In this document: positions 25,819-33,726 of the stretch, one piece after another | Position numbering within the stretch: the stretch's first letter is position 1 | Layout of the letters: every line of letters starts with the position of its first letter | Source of the DNA: Halarchaeum rubridurum | Lineage (GTDB): Archaea; Halobacteriota; Halobacteria; Halobacteriales; Halobacteriaceae | NCBI RefSeq assembly: GCF_014647115.1 | Contig: NZ_BMOO01000004.1 | Location: 310,001 to 374,000 of the forward strand | Reading direction: 5' to 3' | Length of the DNA stretch: 64,000 nucleotides | Notes under the pieces: generated by a model | The model's input: the letters and a program-made list of their open reading frames with translations, nothing else | The model's database searches: none | Told to the model about the DNA's origin: nothing | Translations under genes and position numbers: made by a program

Positions 25819-27498
25819 TCAGACCTCCGGGGTGTCCGGGAGGCCGGCGGCGCTTATCGGGAGCGCGCGGACGCCGTCGCGCTGGAAGGTGGCGATGGCG
25901 TCGTTGACCTCGTGGAACCCGAGAACGTCGGCGTCGATGAGGCGCTCGATTATCTGCGCGCGGCGTTCGAGTTCCGCGTAGATGTCGCGGGTGTCCTGGT
26001 AGCCGAGGAGTTCCGCTATCTGGTCTTCGAGGACGTGGGAGTTATTCATCCCGGTGAAGGCGACGTCGTCCTCGCGGGGGTCCCAGTTGAACACCTGTCG
26101 GGTGAGGACGCCGCCCTCCTGTTCGGAGTAGCCCTCGATCTCCTGGACGCTCGTGACGCGCCGGAGGATGTCGTCGCCCTGCTTCACGCGGTTCTGGAAG
26201 AGCGCGACGTCGCAGTTGTCCATGAAGGGTTCGGGGACGTTGATGGGGTTCCCGGTGAAGCGCTGGACCATCGAGACGATGTCGCTCGCGTGGAACGTGA
26301 GCATCACGGGGTGGCCGGTCTGGGCGGCCTGGAACGCCATCTGTCCCTCCGCCCCGCGGACCTCGCCGACGATGATGTAGTCGGGCCGGGAGCGGAGCGC
26401 CGTGGCGACGAGGTCGAACATGTCGACGTCCGTCCCCTCGTCGCCGCCCTGGTCCTCGCGGGTGAGGAGTTGCTGCCAGGCGTCGTGCGGGATGACGACC
26501 TCCGCGGTGTCCTCCGCGGTGTATATCTTCGAGTCGCGCGGGATGAACGACGTCGTCGCGTTGAGCGTCGTCGTCTTCCCGGAGGCGGTCTCGCCGACGA
26601 CGAACACCGTCCGCTCGTTCTCCAAGCAGAGCCAGAGGTAGGCGGCGAGCTTCGGCGAGAGCGTCCCCCACTTCGTAATCTGGAAGACGGAGAGGGGCAC
26701 CTCGTCGCCCTGCCGGATGGTGAGGCTCGGGCCCTTGATGGAGACGTCGTCGGAGTAGACGATGTTGATACGCGAGCCGTCCGGGAGCGTCGAGTCGATT
26801 ATCGGGTTCGAGTCGCTCACGGGCGTGTCCATCCGTTCGCCCATGTTCTGGAGCCACTGCTCGAACTCCTCGTTGCTCCCGAAGTCGACGGTCGTCGGGA
26901 GGAGCCCGAACGTCCCGTGGTCGACGTAACACTCCTCAGCCCCGATGACGTGGATGTCCTCGTTCTCGGGGTCGCTCATGATCGGATTGAGCGGCCCGAG
27001 CCCCGCGATGTCGCGCTGGAGGCGGTAGCGAATCTTCTCGTAGGTGTCCTCCTCCAGGGGGATGAGCGTCCCGACGAACGACTGTATCGTGCTGCCCGCG
27101 CCCCCGACGGAGACGACACCGTCGAGGATGTCGTCGAGGTGCGTCTCGAAGTCCCGCTTCGCGGTCGGGCCGGGTTCGGTGACGCTGCGTTCGAGCAGGC
27201 GCTGGCGCACCTCCTCGTACTGCTCGCGCTCCTCGCTCGTCAGCGACGGCTCGATGACGTGGTAGCGCGTCGGGATACCCGTGTCGCCGAACACCTGGTA
27301 GAACGTCGGGTACTCCGAATCCGTCGAGTAGACGATGTTCGGGTTCGAGACCGCGTGCTCGCCGTCTGGTTCGTCGACGAGCATCGGGTACTCGCCGTAC
27401 TCCGCGTACATCCGTTCGAGGTGCTCGTCGAGATGCGGGTGCTCGGCGGCGAGCGATTCGAGTTCCGGCGACGGGTTCGGGGTGCCGTGCTCCGACAT
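25819..27498 (-). CDS. arlI: archaellum motor/assembly ATPase ArlI (FlaI)
   Basis: 559 residues, secretion-superfamily (GspE/VirB11) ATPase. Walker A GETASGKTTT near residue 300, the Asp-box region ETTTLNATTSFIPRDSKIYTAEDT, Walker B IIVGEVRG (about 375) and His box TFHASD (about 405). N-terminal acidic region precedes the domain, as in haloarchaea. It drives both filament assembly and rotation. Its stop is 6 bp before the arlJ start; its ATG lies 2 bp from the arlH stop. Confidence 0.96.
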   Translation of the reverse strand: MSEHGTPNPSPELESLAAEHPHLDEHLERMYAEYGEYPMLVDEPDGEHAVSNPNIVYSTDSEYPTFYQVFGDTGIPTRYHVIEPSLTSEEREQYEEVRQRLLERSVTEPGPTAKRDFETHLDDILDGVVSVGGAGSTIQSFVGTLIPLEEDTYEKIRYRLQRDIAGLGPLNPIMSDPENEDIHVIGAEECYVDHGTFGLLPTTVDFGSNEEFEQWLQNMGERMDTPVSDSNPIIDSTLPDGSRINIVYSDDVSIKGPSLTIRQGDEVPLSVFQITKWGTLSPKLAAYLWLCLENERTVFVVGETASGKTTTLNATTSFIPRDSKIYTAEDTAEVVIPHDAWQQLLTREDQGGDEGTDVDMFDLVATALRSRPDYIIVGEVRGAEGQMAFQAAQTGHPVMLTFHASDIVSMVQRFTGNPINVPEPFMDNCDVALFQNRVKQGDDILRRVTSVQEIEGYSEQEGGVLTRQVFNWDPREDDVAFTGMNNSHVLEDQIAELLGYQDTRDIYAELERRAQIIERLIDADVLGFHEVNDAIATFQRDGVRALPISAAGLPDTPEV

Positions 27499-27500
27499 GG

Positions 27501-28256
27501 TCAGGCGACGGTGCGGGTGACGATGGTCATACCGCGGTTCACTTGGACGTCGAAGCTGATACTGTCGTCGACCTGGTCGCCCATGTTGGCGAACTTCCGC
27601 ACGATTATCTCGCGGCGGACGTCGCCCGCGACCTGCTTCGTGTTGAGCTGGAGGTAGACGCCGCTCGTGTCGCGCAGCGGCCGGAGCGCCCGCCCGCTCA
27701 ACGAGTCGGGGTTGACGGTGAGGACGACCGTCTTGTCGTCGGCGAGCAGCTGCCGGAAGAAGGAGAGGACGTTCTGGATGACGTCGTCCTCCCGATTCTG
27801 CTCGACGGCGCGCTGGAACTGCGGGTCGCTACGGAGGATGGCGTCGAAGCCGTCGATGACGACGACGTCGCTCTGCCACATCGTCCCCGCGTGCATCATC
27901 CGCGTGAGGAGTTCGCGCCGCGGGCCGTCCGCGTCGTCCCCCTGCTCGTCGATGGCGTCGAAGGTGTCGACGTTCGCGTGCAAGAAGAGCAGGCGCTCGC
28001 GGAGGAGGTGGTCCACCGGGTCGTAGTCGAGCGAGCGCGTCTGCTCGATGAAGCTCGCGGACGTCTCCTCCTGGGAGACGTAGGTGACCGTCGTCCCGGT
28101 CTCGCAGAGCCCGTAGCAAAAGCGCTGGCCGAGGACGCTCTTGCCCGCACCGTGTTCGCCCTCGACGAGGACGAGACTTCCCGCGGGAAGGCCGCCGCCG
28201 AAGGCGTTCGATACCCGGTCGCTGTCTTCGAGCCCGAGTTCGTAGAGGTCTGTCAT
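27501..28256 (-). CDS. arlH: archaellum regulatory ATPase ArlH (FlaH)
   Basis: 251 residues, RecA/KaiC-like. Walker A GEHGAGKS is at 33-40, Walker B VVVIDGFDA is near 130, and the STSR-like switch is near VVLTVNPDSLSGRAL. ArlH binds ATP without strong hydrolysis and regulates ArlI. It is the fourth gene of the operon, tightly packed between arlG (4 bp) and arlI (2 bp). Confidence 0.95.
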   Translation of the reverse strand: MTDLYELGLEDSDRVSNAFGGGLPAGSLVLVEGEHGAGKSVLGQRFCYGLCETGTTVTYVSQEETSASFIEQTRSLDYDPVDHLLRERLLFLHANVDTFDAIDEQGDDADGPRRELLTRMMHAGTMWQSDVVVIDGFDAILRSDPQFQRAVEQNREDDVIQNVLSFFRQLLADDKTVVLTVNPDSLSGRALRPLRDTSGVYLQLNTKQVAGDVRREIIVRKFANMGDQVDDSISFDVQVNRGMTIVTRTVA

Positions 28257-28260
28257 TGGT

Positions 28261-28716
28261 CTAGAGGTAGAAGCGGATGGTCGAGGAGGTCCCGCCGTGG
28301 AGCACCGTCGCGCGGTGCGCGCCGGCGTCGAGGTCCCGATTCACCGTGACGCGGACGGTCTCGTCCGGTGCCCAGACGCCGTCGCCGTCCCCGAGGTCGG
28401 TGACGGTCGTCCCGTTCGCGTACCTCCCGTCGACGAGGACGTCGATTGGTCCACCGTCGGCGGCGAGCGTCTTCGAGCCGCTGTTCTTCACGAGCAGGGT
28501 GACGGTCTCGTTCTCGTCGTCGTATATCGCCTCGGGGCTCCCGGGGTCGCTGACGATGGTGACGTCCGAGGCGATGTCGTCCGCCGTGTTCCCGCCCTGC
28601 TGGCTGAGCGTCCCCTGGAGGTCGATGACGCTCCCGGTGAGCGTCATCGCCACCGACGTGGCGACGAGGAGCGACGCGATGAAGATGATGAGCTTGGAGA
28701 CGGAGGAGCCGGCCAT
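28261..28716 (-). CDS. arlG: archaellum stator protein ArlG (FlaG)
   Basis: 151 residues. One N-terminal TM helix (about 8-28, IIFIASLLVATSVAMTLTGSV) and an extracellular beta-sandwich of archaellin type (VTIVSDPGSPEAIYDDENET, then ETVRVTVNRDLDAGAHR). ArlG and ArlF form the pseudoperiplasmic stator that binds the S-layer. The start ATG abuts the arlF stop codon. A second ArlG-like protein with a propeller is encoded at 33727. Confidence 0.92.
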   Translation of the reverse strand: MAGSSVSKLIIFIASLLVATSVAMTLTGSVIDLQGTLSQQGGNTADDIASDVTIVSDPGSPEAIYDDENETVTLLVKNSGSKTLAADGGPIDVLVDGRYANGTTVTDLGDGDGVWAPDETVRVTVNRDLDAGAHRATVLHGGTSSTIRFYL

Positions 28717-29160
28717 CTAGCTCACCACCGTGACGTTCCCCGTCGCGCGCGAGATACCGCCCTTCGTGGCGACGAGCGCGCGCGTGGGCTGTGCGGAGCG
28801 TTCGACCGTGACCGTCAGGGTCTCACCGGGTGCCCAGGCCGTCCGACTGCTCCGGCTCTCGACGGCCGTCCGGCGCTCCGAGACGTAGTCGCCATCGAGG
28901 AGCAGGTCGACGTCGGCCACCGTGAGCGTCGTCGTGCCGACGTTCTCGGCGGTGAGCGTGAACGTGTCCGCTTCGGCGTCGTACGTGGCGTTGCGCAGTT
29001 CGACATCGGTGTTCTCGATGGCGACGGCGTGGTTCGTCCGGTCGTTGAACGCGCGCTCGACCTCGTCGGCGCTCGATTGCACCGCGGGGACGATGACGCC
29101 GGCGCTGATGAGCGCGGCGATCAGGAGGACCGCGACGGCACCGCTCGTGCTGAACCCCAT
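28717..29160 (-). CDS. arlF: archaellum stator protein ArlF (FlaF)
   Basis: 147 residues. N-terminal TM helix (residues about 6-28) and an exported beta-sandwich containing NATYDAEADTFTLTAENVGTTTL. It binds S-layer protein in crenarchaeal systems and pairs with ArlG. The start and stop codons abut those of arlCE and arlG with no intergenic bases. Confidence 0.92.
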   Translation of the reverse strand: MGFSTSGAVAVLLIAALISAGVIVPAVQSSADEVERAFNDRTNHAVAIENTDVELRNATYDAEADTFTLTAENVGTTTLTVADVDLLLDGDYVSERRTAVESRSSRTAWAPGETLTVTVERSAQPTRALVATKGGISRATGNVTVVS

Positions 29161-30117
29161 CTACTCGCCGCGCTCCCTGGCGATGCGCTGGATGTGTTGG
29201 GAGCTCCGGTCGTGGACCTCGACCGGAATCTCTTCGAGACTCTGTTCGGCGTCGGGGTCGATTGCGTCCTCGTCCGCGCCGCTTATCAGGGTCTCCAGTT
29301 GGCGCTGGACCGGGCGGCTTATCCAGCCGATCTGGGCGTAGTATTCGAGCGCCTCGAGCGCGCCCGAGGAGCCGGCGGTGTCGAGCAGCATCGAGAGCCA
29401 CCGGAGGAGGAGGATGTCCGTCGCGTACGTCGAGGAGAGCGAGCTGAGGTACGCGTCGCCGTCCGCGACCGGCGTCGAGGACGCCGAGTTGCTCCCCTGG
29501 TCGGGTGACGGCGAGGCGCGCTCGGTCGTCTGCGCACCGTCCGCCTCGACGGGGCGACGGGACTCCGCGGTCTCCGCGTCGGCGTCGCCGTCGTCCGACC
29601 CCGCGGAGCGCTTGACGTCGTCGAAGCTGACGACGTCGTCACCGGCGTCCCCGTCAGCGTCGGGGTCCATGACCCCGTAGGGGCCGTCCTGTTCGGGGCG
29701 CTCGAAGTCGCTGTCGCCCGCGAAGGGGTTGACGTCCTCGACGAGCTGGTCGTAGACGCCGAGGAGCGTCGCGTGATTGTCCTCGAGGTGGTCGAGGCGC
29801 GCTTCGAGGTCCTCGCGGTTCTGTCTGACTTCCTCGATGGCCGACTCGTTGTCCTCGACGTCGGCTTCGAGTTCGTCGATGCGATAGTTGACGTCGTCGA
29901 GGTCGTCCGAGGTGGCGTTCGCCGACCCCGTCGATTCGGCGGTCGCCTCCGCGGGTTCGTCGTCGGCCTGCACCGCGGCGTCGCTCGACGGCTCGGCGTC
30001 GGCCTCCGTGGACGTATCGGTCGCATCGCTCGAATCGGACGCGTCCGCCTCATCTGCGTCTGACTCGCCCACGAACGCACCCAACCCGAGCTCGTCGACG
30101 ACATCACGGGCGTTCAT
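29161..30117 (-). CDS. arlCE: fused archaellum cytosolic proteins ArlC and ArlE (ArlCE)
   Basis: 318 residues, acidic and without membrane segments. Residues about 1-75 are low-complexity Asp/Ser, 75-150 a coiled coil (LDDVNYRIDELEADVEDNES), 150-240 an acidic linker and 240-318 the ArlD/E domain (LRWLSMLLDTAGSSGALEAL). In euryarchaea ArlC/D/E form the cytosolic ring that connects to CheF/CheY signalling. It is the first gene of the six-gene operon arlCE-F-G-H-I-J; possible TATA TATATC is near 30184, 60 bp from the start. Confidence 0.92.
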   Translation of the reverse strand: MNARDVVDELGLGAFVGESDADEADASDSSDATDTSTEADAEPSSDAAVQADDEPAEATAESTGSANATSDDLDDVNYRIDELEADVEDNESAIEEVRQNREDLEARLDHLEDNHATLLGVYDQLVEDVNPFAGDSDFERPEQDGPYGVMDPDADGDAGDDVVSFDDVKRSAGSDDGDADAETAESRRPVEADGAQTTERASPSPDQGSNSASSTPVADGDAYLSSLSSTYATDILLLRWLSMLLDTAGSSGALEALEYYAQIGWISRPVQRQLETLISGADEDAIDPDAEQSLEEIPVEVHDRSSQHIQRIARERGE

Positions 30118-30271
30118 TCACGAAATCGTTTGGCGCTAACCGCTCAAGGGCGTTTCGGCCGCTCCAGTGCGCCCGAATCGCTCGATATAGGGTTCGCCGA
30201 CACGAAAAACCGGATTCGAGCCGTGCAATACTTTCTTTTATCTCGGCTCGTAGTCGTGACCGTAGGTAGAG

Positions 30272-30886
30272 ATGTCAGAACGAGTGCGGTACGAACGGGT
30301 GGTCGACGCGCTCGCCGGGTGGCGAAGCGACGCGGAGTACCGCCGCAACCTGATCGGGTCGTTACGTACCTACCTCGACGACGTCGTCGAACCCCCCGTC
30401 GTCCGCCGCGCCGATAGCGCACCCTGTGACCTCGCCGTCGACGGCGTCGGCATCGTCGTCTACACCGACTACGGCCGCTCGGACGCGACCGACCTCCGGG
30501 TCCGGGGCGACCACTTCTCCCGCGAGTACGACTACCTCGTCTGCTACGGCTACGACCTCCCGAACGACGACCTCGACCGGTGGCGGGTGGGGAAGGCGAA
30601 GACCCACCTGCTCGGTCAGGGCGTCGAGGACGTCCAGTTCGTCCGCAACGAGGTGCGTGGGGACGAGGCACTCGTCGAGGAGAAGAGCCCGTGGCCCGTC
30701 CGCTTCTGGCGCTTCGGCGAAGCCGTCGTCGCGCTCCTCGCCGTCGTCATCGGCCTCGAACTCGCCATCATCGCACGGTTGCGCGCCCCGTCGCTCGTCG
30801 CGGCCTTCGACCCGACGTTGACACTCGGCCTCGTCGTCGCGTTCGCCGCCGCGTTCACCATCGTCCGCGAACTCGTCGCCGTCTAG
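30272..30886 (+). CDS. membrane-anchored hypothetical protein
   Basis: 204 residues. A soluble N-terminal 145 residues (VDALAGWRSDAEYRRNLIGS, then CDLAVDGVGIVVYTDYGRSDATD) resembles a nuclease-like alpha/beta segment with KAKTHLLGQG, followed by two C-terminal TM helices (about 152-170 and 178-200). I do not recognise the family. It is divergent to arlCE; TTTTAT at about 30236 lies about 30 nt before the ATG, with a short leader. Its stop overlaps the convergent neighbour by 4 nt. Confidence 0.65.
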   Translation: MSERVRYERVVDALAGWRSDAEYRRNLIGSLRTYLDDVVEPPVVRRADSAPCDLAVDGVGIVVYTDYGRSDATDLRVRGDHFSREYDYLVCYGYDLPNDDLDRWRVGKAKTHLLGQGVEDVQFVRNEVRGDEALVEEKSPWPVRFWRFGEAVVALLAVVIGLELAIIARLRAPSLVAAFDPTLTLGLVVAFAAAFTIVRELVAV

Positions 30887-31260
30887 AGGTACATGTAGAA
30901 GGTGCTGTAGAGGAACGCGAGGTAGACGGCGACGAGGAAGGCGAGGAAGACGAAGAGGAGGAGGAACGCCGGATGAGTCGTCGCGTTCCCGGCGTTCTCA
31001 TCGCGGTTCGTCGCCGCGATCATCGCCCGGAAGAGCGCGTAGCCGACGCCCAGGAAGATGAGGACGGCCAGCGAGACGACCGTGACGACGACCTCCTGGC
31101 GGTGGAAGTCGAGGGCGTAGCCGACGCCGGCGAGCACGAGCGCGGAGACGACGACCCCGAAAACGGTGAGCAACGCGGAGAGACCGGGCGTAAGCGAGAG
31201 CGAGAGCCCCGCGGACTCCTCGGGGAGGAGGTCGGATATCGCACCGTCTTTCTCTGACAT
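30883..31260 (-). CDS. four-helix membrane protein of unknown function
   Basis: 125 residues with an acidic N-terminus (MSEKDGAISDLLPEESAG) and three to four TM helices (about 28-45, 55-78, 95-122, ending YSTFYMYL). The start ATG 31260 is chosen because the longer reading (31287) lies outside conserved-looking sequence. It is encoded next to the archaellum operon on the same strand. No family is recognised. Confidence 0.6.
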   Translation of the reverse strand: MSEKDGAISDLLPEESAGLSLSLTPGLSALLTVFGVVVSALVLAGVGYALDFHRQEVVVTVVSLAVLIFLGVGYALFRAMIAATNRDENAGNATTHPAFLLLFVFLAFLVAVYLAFLYSTFYMYL

Positions 31261-31324
31261 GGCGGAGGGTGCGTCCGCACGCGTCAAAACGCTACTGGCT
31301 GTTCGGGGCCGGCCGTTCGCGGAC

Positions 31325-31459
31325 TCAGAGCGTCGCCGCGGCGAGGACGGCGAGGACGAAGACGATGAGCGCGACGAGGAGCAGCGGAATCACGTTCTGC
31401 GGGACGTTCGCGCGGTCGTGCGCCGGGCTCGCACGCCGAGAAGTGTCGGAACGCGTCAT
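31325..31459 (-). CDS. small single-TM protein
   Basis: 44 residues: polar basic N-terminus (MTRSDTSRRASPAHDRANV) and one C-terminal TM helix of about 20 residues (IPLLLVALIVFVLAVLAAATL). It begins 2 bp downstream of the lipoprotein stop at 31462 and is on the same strand, so it may be translationally coupled to it. No known function. Confidence 0.55.
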   Translation of the reverse strand: MTRSDTSRRASPAHDRANVPQNVIPLLLVALIVFVLAVLAAATL

Positions 31460-31461
31460 CC

Positions 31462-32061
31462 TCACGCCCCCTCCGTCGTCGACGCGGTCGAGCTCTCCGA
31501 GTCGTTCGCGGCCGCCGACGTGCCGGTCACTCCGTCCGTCGATTCGTTCCCGCCCGTGCCACGACCCACGTACGCGCGGGTGTTGAGCGCCTTCTGGAGG
31601 TACTCGCGTTTCGAGAGGTCGCCGTCGTTGAACCGCACGGCCCACTCGCGCTCGACGTGGAACCGGTCCGCCTGGCCGTACTCACCCCCGCCCGTGTAGT
31701 CGGTCGTCGCTCGGTCCGCGACGTGGCCGACGAGGCGGGTCGCCGAGCCGTCGCTGTCGACGTAGCGCGCGTAGGCGTTGAGGACTTTCCCGATCTCCTG
31801 AAGGAACGCGGTGAGGTCGTCGGCGTCCGAGGCGAACGTCACGTCGATCCGGTCGCCGTCGACGCGCATCGAGCGGACGTCGAGCGCGCCGTCGCCGTGC
31901 GCGAGGAGCCAGCGGAGTTCGCCGGCCGTCGCCGTCCCGTCACCGTCGGGTTCCGTCGCCGTAACGGTGTTCCCGCCGTCGGAGGAGTCGCCCGTGCAGC
32001 CCGCGAGCGCCGCGGCCGCGGCCGACCCAGTGGCGGCGAGCACGGAGCGTCGAGAGGTCAT
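31462..32061 (-). CDS. putative lipoprotein of unknown function
   Basis: 199 residues. The N-terminus MTSRRSVLAATGSAAAAALA-GC (lipobox LAGC, Cys22; RR at 4-5) indicates Tat export and lipidation, as common in haloarchaea. After an acidic Thr/Ser linker comes a domain (residues about 48-155) with LRWLLAHGDGALDVRSMRVDG and LTAFLQEIGKVLNAYARYV, then a Ser/Thr-rich C-terminal tail. I do not recognise it. The neighbours are small membrane proteins between the arl operon and the archaellin gene. Confidence 0.65.
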   Translation of the reverse strand: MTSRRSVLAATGSAAAAALAGCTGDSSDGGNTVTATEPDGDGTATAGELRWLLAHGDGALDVRSMRVDGDRIDVTFASDADDLTAFLQEIGKVLNAYARYVDSDGSATRLVGHVADRATTDYTGGGEYGQADRFHVEREWAVRFNDGDLSKREYLQKALNTRAYVGRGTGGNESTDGVTGTSAAANDSESSTASTTEGA

Positions 32062-32110
32062 ACCGTCGATGGGGCCCGAGTCCGCAAGAGGATGACGGCC
32101 CGCGCGGCCG

Positions 32111-32290
32111 TCAGCCGAGCAGGCCGTACGCGAGGACGCCGAGCCCGACGAGCAACAGGAGCCCCGCGAACCCGTATTCGAGCAGCACGAGGTGAGTGAG
32201 TTCGGTCTCGTCGCTGTCGGCGAGCCGGAAGAACGCGGTGGACGCCACGACGATGCCGCCGCCGGCGGCCATCAGCGCGAAGGAGACCAT
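32111..32290 (-). CDS. small two-TM protein
   Basis: 59 residues with two TM helices (about 3-20, and 36-57) and a short acidic connector RLADSDETELTHL. The start ATG 32290 follows TATA-less GC-rich DNA. It resembles small haloarchaeal membrane proteins of unknown role. It is separated from the lipoprotein gene by 49 bp on the same strand. Confidence 0.55.
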   Translation of the reverse strand: MVSFALMAAGGGIVVASTAFFRLADSDETELTHLVLLEYGFAGLLLLVGLGVLAYGLLG

Positions 32291-32381
32291 CGACCCGGCG
32301 TAGGGTGGCGCGGGACACAACCCTTGCGGCCCACACCGGCGGCACCGGAACGTTTTGTGGCTCGTGGCCCAAGAGCGTTGT

Positions 32382-32867
32382 ATGGCCGACGACACGGAGC
32401 CGGACGACGACGAGTTGGCCGTGGAGCACGCCGAGCGGATCGCCGAGCTGCGTAGCGAGAGCGACGCGGGCGAGGGGAACCCGCTCGAACCCACGGACCT
32501 CGACATCGCGCACCGCGAGGGCGTCCGCGAGCGCGGCGACGGCCGCTACGTCGTCTCCACGAACGGCGAGGCCTCGGGGACACCGCCAGCTACCGACCTC
32601 CCCGACGGCGTGGCGCGCGACGCCGAGTCCGGGGACGACGAGCGCGACCACGCGGGCGCGCTCGAACGGAGCGACGACGCGTACGGAATCGTCCTCTCCG
32701 CGAAGACCGACGCGGGGGTCGGAACGACCGTCGTCACCTCGAACAACATCGTCGAGACCGTCGAGGAGGCCCTCCGGTGGTACGCGGGCCAAGTCGACGA
32801 CTCGCTCCCGCCCGAGGACGTCCTCGAACTCCTCTTGCGACAGTCCGACCTCGACGTCGAGCCGTAG
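32382..32867 (+). CDS. acidic hypothetical protein
   Basis: 161 residues from ATG 32382, highly acidic. The N-terminal half is likely disordered (many Asp/Glu/Gly); residues about 100-160 hold the conserved-looking segment GIVLSAKTDAGVGTTVVTSN followed by IVETVEEALRWYAGQVDDS. I do not assign a function. A GTTTTGTGG box at about 32351-32357 is about 27 nt upstream, in agreement with this start. Confidence 0.6.
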   Translation: MADDTEPDDDELAVEHAERIAELRSESDAGEGNPLEPTDLDIAHREGVRERGDGRYVVSTNGEASGTPPATDLPDGVARDAESGDDERDHAGALERSDDAYGIVLSAKTDAGVGTTVVTSNNIVETVEEALRWYAGQVDDSLPPEDVLELLLRQSDLDVEP

Positions 32868-32954
32868 CCGTCGGCGCGTGGCCGTCGCTACGCGGTGTTG
32901 CGTCGCGCAAAAAAGCGAAGGAAAGAACGTTCTGAGTTCGAAGAGCCAGTGACG

Positions 32955-33575
32955 TTACAGGGAGACCGCGCCGCCGTCGCTCTGTGAGCTGAGCGTCTGC
33001 GGCGTGGAGGCCACGTACGTGTACTGGCTCCCGGACTGCGTCACGATCTGGATCGTCGCGTCCTCGCCGGCCTGCAGCGGCTTCAGCGCGTCCGCGTTCT
33101 TGTCCAGCGCGATGTTGAGCTTCATCCGGTCGGTCTTCTCGTTGAGGACCGGGAGGGAGCCGTCCTCGTCGCGGATCGCAGACACGGAGAACTCCGCGTC
33201 CGCCGCGGAGGCGTTATCGGCGTACGTCAGCGTCTGCGCGCCGTGCGGCCCGATCCACTTGATCGTGGACCCACCGAGGTCGATTGAATCCGCGCCCGGC
33301 GACTGCATCACCGTCAGTTCCGTCTGATTGACGACCTTCTCACCGCTCGAATTGTTGTGCACGTCGCCGACGCCCGAGATCACGACGACCTGGTTCGAGA
33401 CCTGCTGTGCGGAGTCCTGACTCGTGGCGGACGCCTTGTTCTGCAGGAAGCCGGTCGTGTTGATGAGCACCGTCGCCGCGATCGCCGCGACGAGGATCAT
33501 CGCGATGAACACGACCAGGGTCTCGATACCGACCTGGCCGCGTTCGTAGTCGAAGTCTGGGAGGCTGAGTTCCAT
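32955..33575 (-). CDS. arlA: archaellin (archaeal flagellin)
   Basis: 206 residues. Class III signal peptide MELSLPDFDYERG, cleaved by prepilin peptidase ArlK before QVGIETLVVFIAMILVAAIA, the hydrophobic archaellin helix; the exported rest carries potential N-glycosylation sequons (NNS, NQT, NAS). The length is short for haloarchaeal archaellins (about 200-220 is usual). It is the filament subunit of the archaellum encoded at 24-30 kb. ATG 33575 is preferred to 33602 because the signal peptide starts there; a TTTTTC box is at 33605-33610. Confidence 0.94.
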   Translation of the reverse strand: MELSLPDFDYERGQVGIETLVVFIAMILVAAIAATVLINTTGFLQNKASATSQDSAQQVSNQVVVISGVGDVHNNSSGEKVVNQTELTVMQSPGADSIDLGGSTIKWIGPHGAQTLTYADNASAADAEFSVSAIRDEDGSLPVLNEKTDRMKLNIALDKNADALKPLQAGEDATIQIVTQSGSQYTYVASTPQTLSSQSDGGAVSL

Positions 33576-33617
33576 TGCGACGACCGAGTCTGCAGCCCCC
33601 ACCTGAAAAAGAGTATT

Positions 33618-33630
33618 GGCCGTTACGGCC
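33618..33630. promoter_or_regulatory. palindrome upstream of the archaellin TATA box
   Basis: GGCCGTTACGGCC, perfect 6-bp arms around one base, located 8-20 bp upstream of the TTTTTC box of the archaellin gene (43-55 bp before its ATG). The position next to the TFB site suits an activator or repressor of motility. Confidence 0.45.
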
Positions 33631-33726
33631 GGTGTTCGCGTGTCGAGCGCCGAGTTAGCCGATAGAGCTATACTCGATCAAGCGGCCGAGCGTATCCGGT
33701 AGCCGCGGGGGTACGCGGCGAGCGCC

